From JACKCP01 sp051744925 (GTDB taxonomy: Bacteria > Desulfobacterota > Desulfobacteria > Desulfobacterales > JACKCP01), in contig JBNJDM010000088.1 in NCBI GenBank assembly GCA_051744925.1, positions 1-9,020 on the forward strand: a stretch of DNA of 9,020 nucleotides, read 5' to 3'. The translations under genes were made by a program, and so were the position numbers. Below are positions 6,463 to 9,020 of this stretch, in pieces. Positions within the stretch are counted from its first letter, which is position 1; every line of letters starts with the position of its first letter. A model generated the notes under the pieces. That model saw nothing but the letters and a program-made list of their open reading frames with translations, made no database searches and was not told the DNA's origin.

Positions 6463-7848
6463 ATGATAAACAAAAAGCTTATAAAAGAGTTTGAAGCAGT
6501 TGTTGGAAAAAACGGGGTAATGCAGTCCGAAGCAGACCTTCACTCATATTCTTACGACTCTGCCGTTCTTGAACCTGTAACTCCTGCCATTGTTGTAAAA
6601 CCAACAGACACAGATCAGCTCGGTAAAATAGTAAAACTCTGCAGTGAAAACGGACTTCCTCTGACAGTAAGAGGTGCGGGAACAAATCTTTCAGGAGGAA
6701 CAATTCCTGACAAAGGAGGAGTTGTCCTTCTTACAAACGGACTTAACAAAATACTCGAAATAAATGAACAAGACCTTTACGCAGTTGTTGAACCAGGAGT
6801 AATAACAGCTCAGTTTGCAGCTGAAGTATCAAAAAGAGGGCTTTTTTATCCTCCTGATCCCGGAAGCCAGGCTGTTTCTACACTTGGCGGTAATGTTGCA
6901 GAAAATGCCGGCGGATTGCGCGGTCTTAAATACGGAGTAACAAAAGATTATGTCATGGGCATAGATTTTTTTGATGCAGGAGGAGAACTCATAAAATCCG
7001 GCTCAAGAACTGTAAAATGCGTTACAGGATATAATCTCGGCGGCTTAATGGTCGGCTCCGAAGGCACACTCGGAGTTTTTAAAAATATAATTCTAAAGCT
7101 TATTCCTCCTCCAAGGGCACAAAAGGCAATGATGGCGGTCTTTGACAATGTTGACAAGGCATCGGAGTCAGTGGCCGCTGTTATTGCAGCCAAAATCGTT
7201 CCTTGTACCCTTGAATTTCTTGACAAAGTAACTGTAAAATATGTTGAAGACTATACAAAAGTAGGTCTCCCAACTGATGCAGAAGCTATTTTATTAATAG
7301 AAGTAGACGGTCACCCTGCAGAAGTGGCTGAAGATGCTGAAAAAATAGTTGAAATATGCAAAAAAGCCGGAGCATTATCTGTTAATGCAGCTGAAAATGC
7401 CGAAGAAAGGGCAAATCTCTGGGCAGCCAGACGAAATGCTCTGCCTGCCCTTGCAAGGGCAAAACCAACAACAGTTCTTGAAGATGCAACTGTGCCGAGA
7501 AGTAAACTACCTGAAATGATAAGAGCAATTAACGAAATTGCCTTAAAATATGATCTTGCAATAGGGACTTTCGGTCATGCAGGAGACGGCAACCTTCACC
7601 CGACTATTCTCTGTGACAGAAGAGATAAAGAAGAGTATAAAAAAGTAGAAGATGCTGTAAATGATATTTTTGAAAAAGCTCTTTCACTTAAAGGAACTCT
7701 TTCAGGAGAGCACGGAATAGGAAAAGCAAAGTCAAAATGGATGGAAAAAGAGACATCCAGAGCAACACTTGAATATTCTCTTAAAATGAAAAAAGCTATT
7801 GATCCCAGTAATATACTTAACCCCGGCAAGATCATAGGAGAATTATAG
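6463..7848 (+). CDS. Second FAD-binding oxidoreductase, GlcD family (putative lactate/2-hydroxyacid dehydrogenase)
   Basis: A 461-residue flavoprotein of the same family as the lctD product but clearly diverged from it. The FAD_binding_4 domain shows VRGAGTNLSGG at 69-79, PPDPG at 130-134, TLGGNVAENAGG at 140-151, the TVKCVTGYNLGGLM stretch at 183-196 and GSEGTLGV at 198-205. The C-terminal domain shows LEDATVPRSKLPE at 339-351, FGHAGDGNLHP at 370-380 and SGEHGIGKAKS at 414-424, ending DPSNILNPGK. No membrane segment or signal peptide is seen. It is followed with zero spacing by a GlcF-type Fe-S protein, the standard partner of GlcD-type subunits in glycolate oxidase and some lactate dehydrogenases. 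So I infer a D-lactate, L-lactate or glycolate dehydrogenase subunit whose electrons go to that partner and not to Etf. The symbol glcD fits by homology, but glycolate as substrate is not established. Confidence 0.85.
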   Translation: MINKKLIKEFEAVVGKNGVMQSEADLHSYSYDSAVLEPVTPAIVVKPTDTDQLGKIVKLCSENGLPLTVRGAGTNLSGGTIPDKGGVVLLTNGLNKILEINEQDLYAVVEPGVITAQFAAEVSKRGLFYPPDPGSQAVSTLGGNVAENAGGLRGLKYGVTKDYVMGIDFFDAGGELIKSGSRTVKCVTGYNLGGLMVGSEGTLGVFKNIILKLIPPPRAQKAMMAVFDNVDKASESVAAVIAAKIVPCTLEFLDKVTVKYVEDYTKVGLPTDAEAILLIEVDGHPAEVAEDAEKIVEICKKAGALSVNAAENAEERANLWAARRNALPALARAKPTTVLEDATVPRSKLPEMIRAINEIALKYDLAIGTFGHAGDGNLHPTILCDRRDKEEYKKVEDAVNDIFEKALSLKGTLSGEHGIGKAKSKWMEKETSRATLEYSLKMKKAIDPSNILNPGKIIGEL

Positions 7849-9020
7849 ATGACAGATCTGAACAGGCTTGCTTCAATGCTTATGGAGCTCGACGATCAGA
7901 TGGCGGCATGCATGAAGTGCGGAATGTGTCAGTCTGTATGTCCTGTATTTTCTGAAACAATGCTTGAAGCAGATGTTACAAGGGGGAAAATCACCCTGCT
8001 GGAACATCTCGGGCGTGAGATGATACAAGATGCTGATCAGGTAAGTTCAAAGCTGAACCGATGTCTTTTATGCGGCTCTTGTGAGGCTAACTGTCCAAGC
8101 GGCGTTAAAATCACGGATATTTTCATGAAAGCAAGGGTAATTACAACAACTTACAAAGGACTTTCTCCGTCCAAAAAACTCATTTTTGAAGGGCTTTTAA
8201 AACATCCGAAACTTTTTAATCTTTTAACTGAGCTTAGTGCAAAATTTCAGGGTTCTATAACAAAAAATGAAAATGAATCAGGAGGAACAGCAAGCTGTGC
8301 AATTCTTGCTCCTTTAATCGGAAAAAGGCATTTAACCCTTTTGTCCAAAAAACCGTTCAGAAAAGATTATCCTTATTTAAATTCTGAGCCCGGAAAGTCT
8401 GGTCTTAAAGCAGCATTTTTTTCAGGATGCCTTGTTGACAAGATGTATCCAAACGTAGGGCATGCAACTGTAAAAGTGTTACAACACCATGAATCAGGTA
8501 TTTTTATTCCTGAAAATCAGGCATGCTGCGGTATTCCTGCAATAGCCGGAGGGGATTTCAAGACTTTCAGAGATCTTGTAAAACAAAACATAACAGCATT
8601 TGAAGAAAATGACTTTGATTATCTGATAACTCCCTGTGCTACATGCACAGCCACAATAAAGAAAACCTGGCCGAAAATGCTTGAAAATGAAGACAAAGAT
8701 TTTCTAAAAAAAGTAGAAGATCTTGCTTCAAAAACAATCGATATAAGTGAATTTCTCATTGATAAATTAAAGATTAAAGCTCTTAATACAGAAAATATCA
8801 AAAAAACAGTAACCTATCACGACCCGTGTCATCTTGATAAATCCCTTGGAGTATCAAAACAGCCAAGAGAGCTTATAAATCAGTCTTCCGGATATGAATT
8901 AAAAGAGTTAAACGAGGCAAACCGCTGCTGCGGATGCGGTGGAAGTTTTAATCTTTATCATTATGATCTTTCAAAGAAAATCGGAGAGCGTAAAAATGAG
9001 AACATTCGCGCAACTCAGGC
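7849..9020 (+). CDS. GlcF-like (Fe-S)-binding oxidoreductase with two CCG domains, 3' end outside window
   Basis: The frame stays open for 390 codons to the window edge, so the C-terminus is missing. The N-terminus carries two 4Fe-4S ferredoxin motifs: C21, C24, C27, C31 (CMKCGMCQSVCP) and C72, C75, C78, C82 (CLLCGSCEANCP). Two cysteine-rich CCG domains, as in GlcF and heterodisulfide reductase HdrB, follow. The first has C194 (SGCL), C226-C227-G (ACCGIPA), and C263/C266 (TPCATC); the second has C327 (HDPCH) and C360-C361-G-C363-GG (CCGCGGSF). The expected final CxxC would lie just beyond the edge. GlcF-type proteins relay electrons from a GlcD-type flavoprotein to a membrane or other acceptor. 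The start is fixed by AGGAG at 7836-7840, 8 nt upstream; ATG follows the previous stop directly (TAGATG). Length so far is near the family's usual 400-440 residues, so little is lost. Confidence 0.88.
   Translation, partial: MTDLNRLASMLMELDDQMAACMKCGMCQSVCPVFSETMLEADVTRGKITLLEHLGREMIQDADQVSSKLNRCLLCGSCEANCPSGVKITDIFMKARVITTTYKGLSPSKKLIFEGLLKHPKLFNLLTELSAKFQGSITKNENESGGTASCAILAPLIGKRHLTLLSKKPFRKDYPYLNSEPGKSGLKAAFFSGCLVDKMYPNVGHATVKVLQHHESGIFIPENQACCGIPAIAGGDFKTFRDLVKQNITAFEENDFDYLITPCATCTATIKKTWPKMLENEDKDFLKKVEDLASKTIDISEFLIDKLKIKALNTENIKKTVTYHDPCHLDKSLGVSKQPRELINQSSGYELKELNEANRCCGCGGSFNLYHYDLSKKIGERKNENIRATQ

Noticed and set aside
3116..7848. Recent tandem duplication of the dehydrogenase gene
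   Set aside because: The two proteins share family motifs but differ at most other positions, so they are old paralogs and not a recent copy.

Overview
The window holds a lactate-oxidation locus in which every gene reads rightward: a FadR-type GntR regulator (133-819), then after a 301-nt regulatory gap a tight gene run of electron-transfer flavoprotein beta (1121-1909), ferredoxin-fused electron-transfer flavoprotein alpha (1921-3123), an FAD-linked lactate dehydrogenase (3116-4507), an LctP-family lactate permease (4614-6326), a second GlcD-type FAD oxidoreductase (6463-7848) and a GlcF-type protein with two 4Fe-4S motifs and CCG domains (7849 to the window edge, incomplete).

The order regulator - EtfB - EtfA(Fd) - FAD dehydrogenase - permease matches the lct operon of Acetobacterium woodii, whose LctBCD complex is established to couple lactate oxidation by NAD+ to oxidation of reduced ferredoxin (flavin-based confurcation). 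Here the module is extended by a GlcD/GlcF pair, which by family would pass electrons through Fe-S clusters to another acceptor, perhaps a membrane quinone. So one uptake system appears to feed two differently wired lactate (or 2-hydroxyacid) dehydrogenases. That reading is inference from gene content.

Organism: DNA is AT-rich with strong AGGAGG-like ribosome sites and anaerobe-type Fe-S/Etf enzymes. A strictly anaerobic bacterium is likely; a sulfate-reducing Desulfobacterota member is my best guess and an acetogenic or other Firmicute the main alternative. Neither can be proved from this window.

Regulation: the gap 820-1120 carries two exact copies of an 18-bp element, each beginning with the dyad TGGTCAGACCA that fits the TGGTNNNACCA operator of FadR/PdhR/LldR regulators, plus candidate promoters, an AT-rich leader hairpin and a 14-codon mini-ORF. 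The permease gene is bracketed by strong stem-loops without T-tracts, which may set separate mRNA stability for the enzyme and transporter segments. No tRNA, rRNA, CRISPR, insertion sequence or phage feature was seen. I did not find a wholly unknown system; the interest lies in the combination of two lactate dehydrogenase types and its control region.
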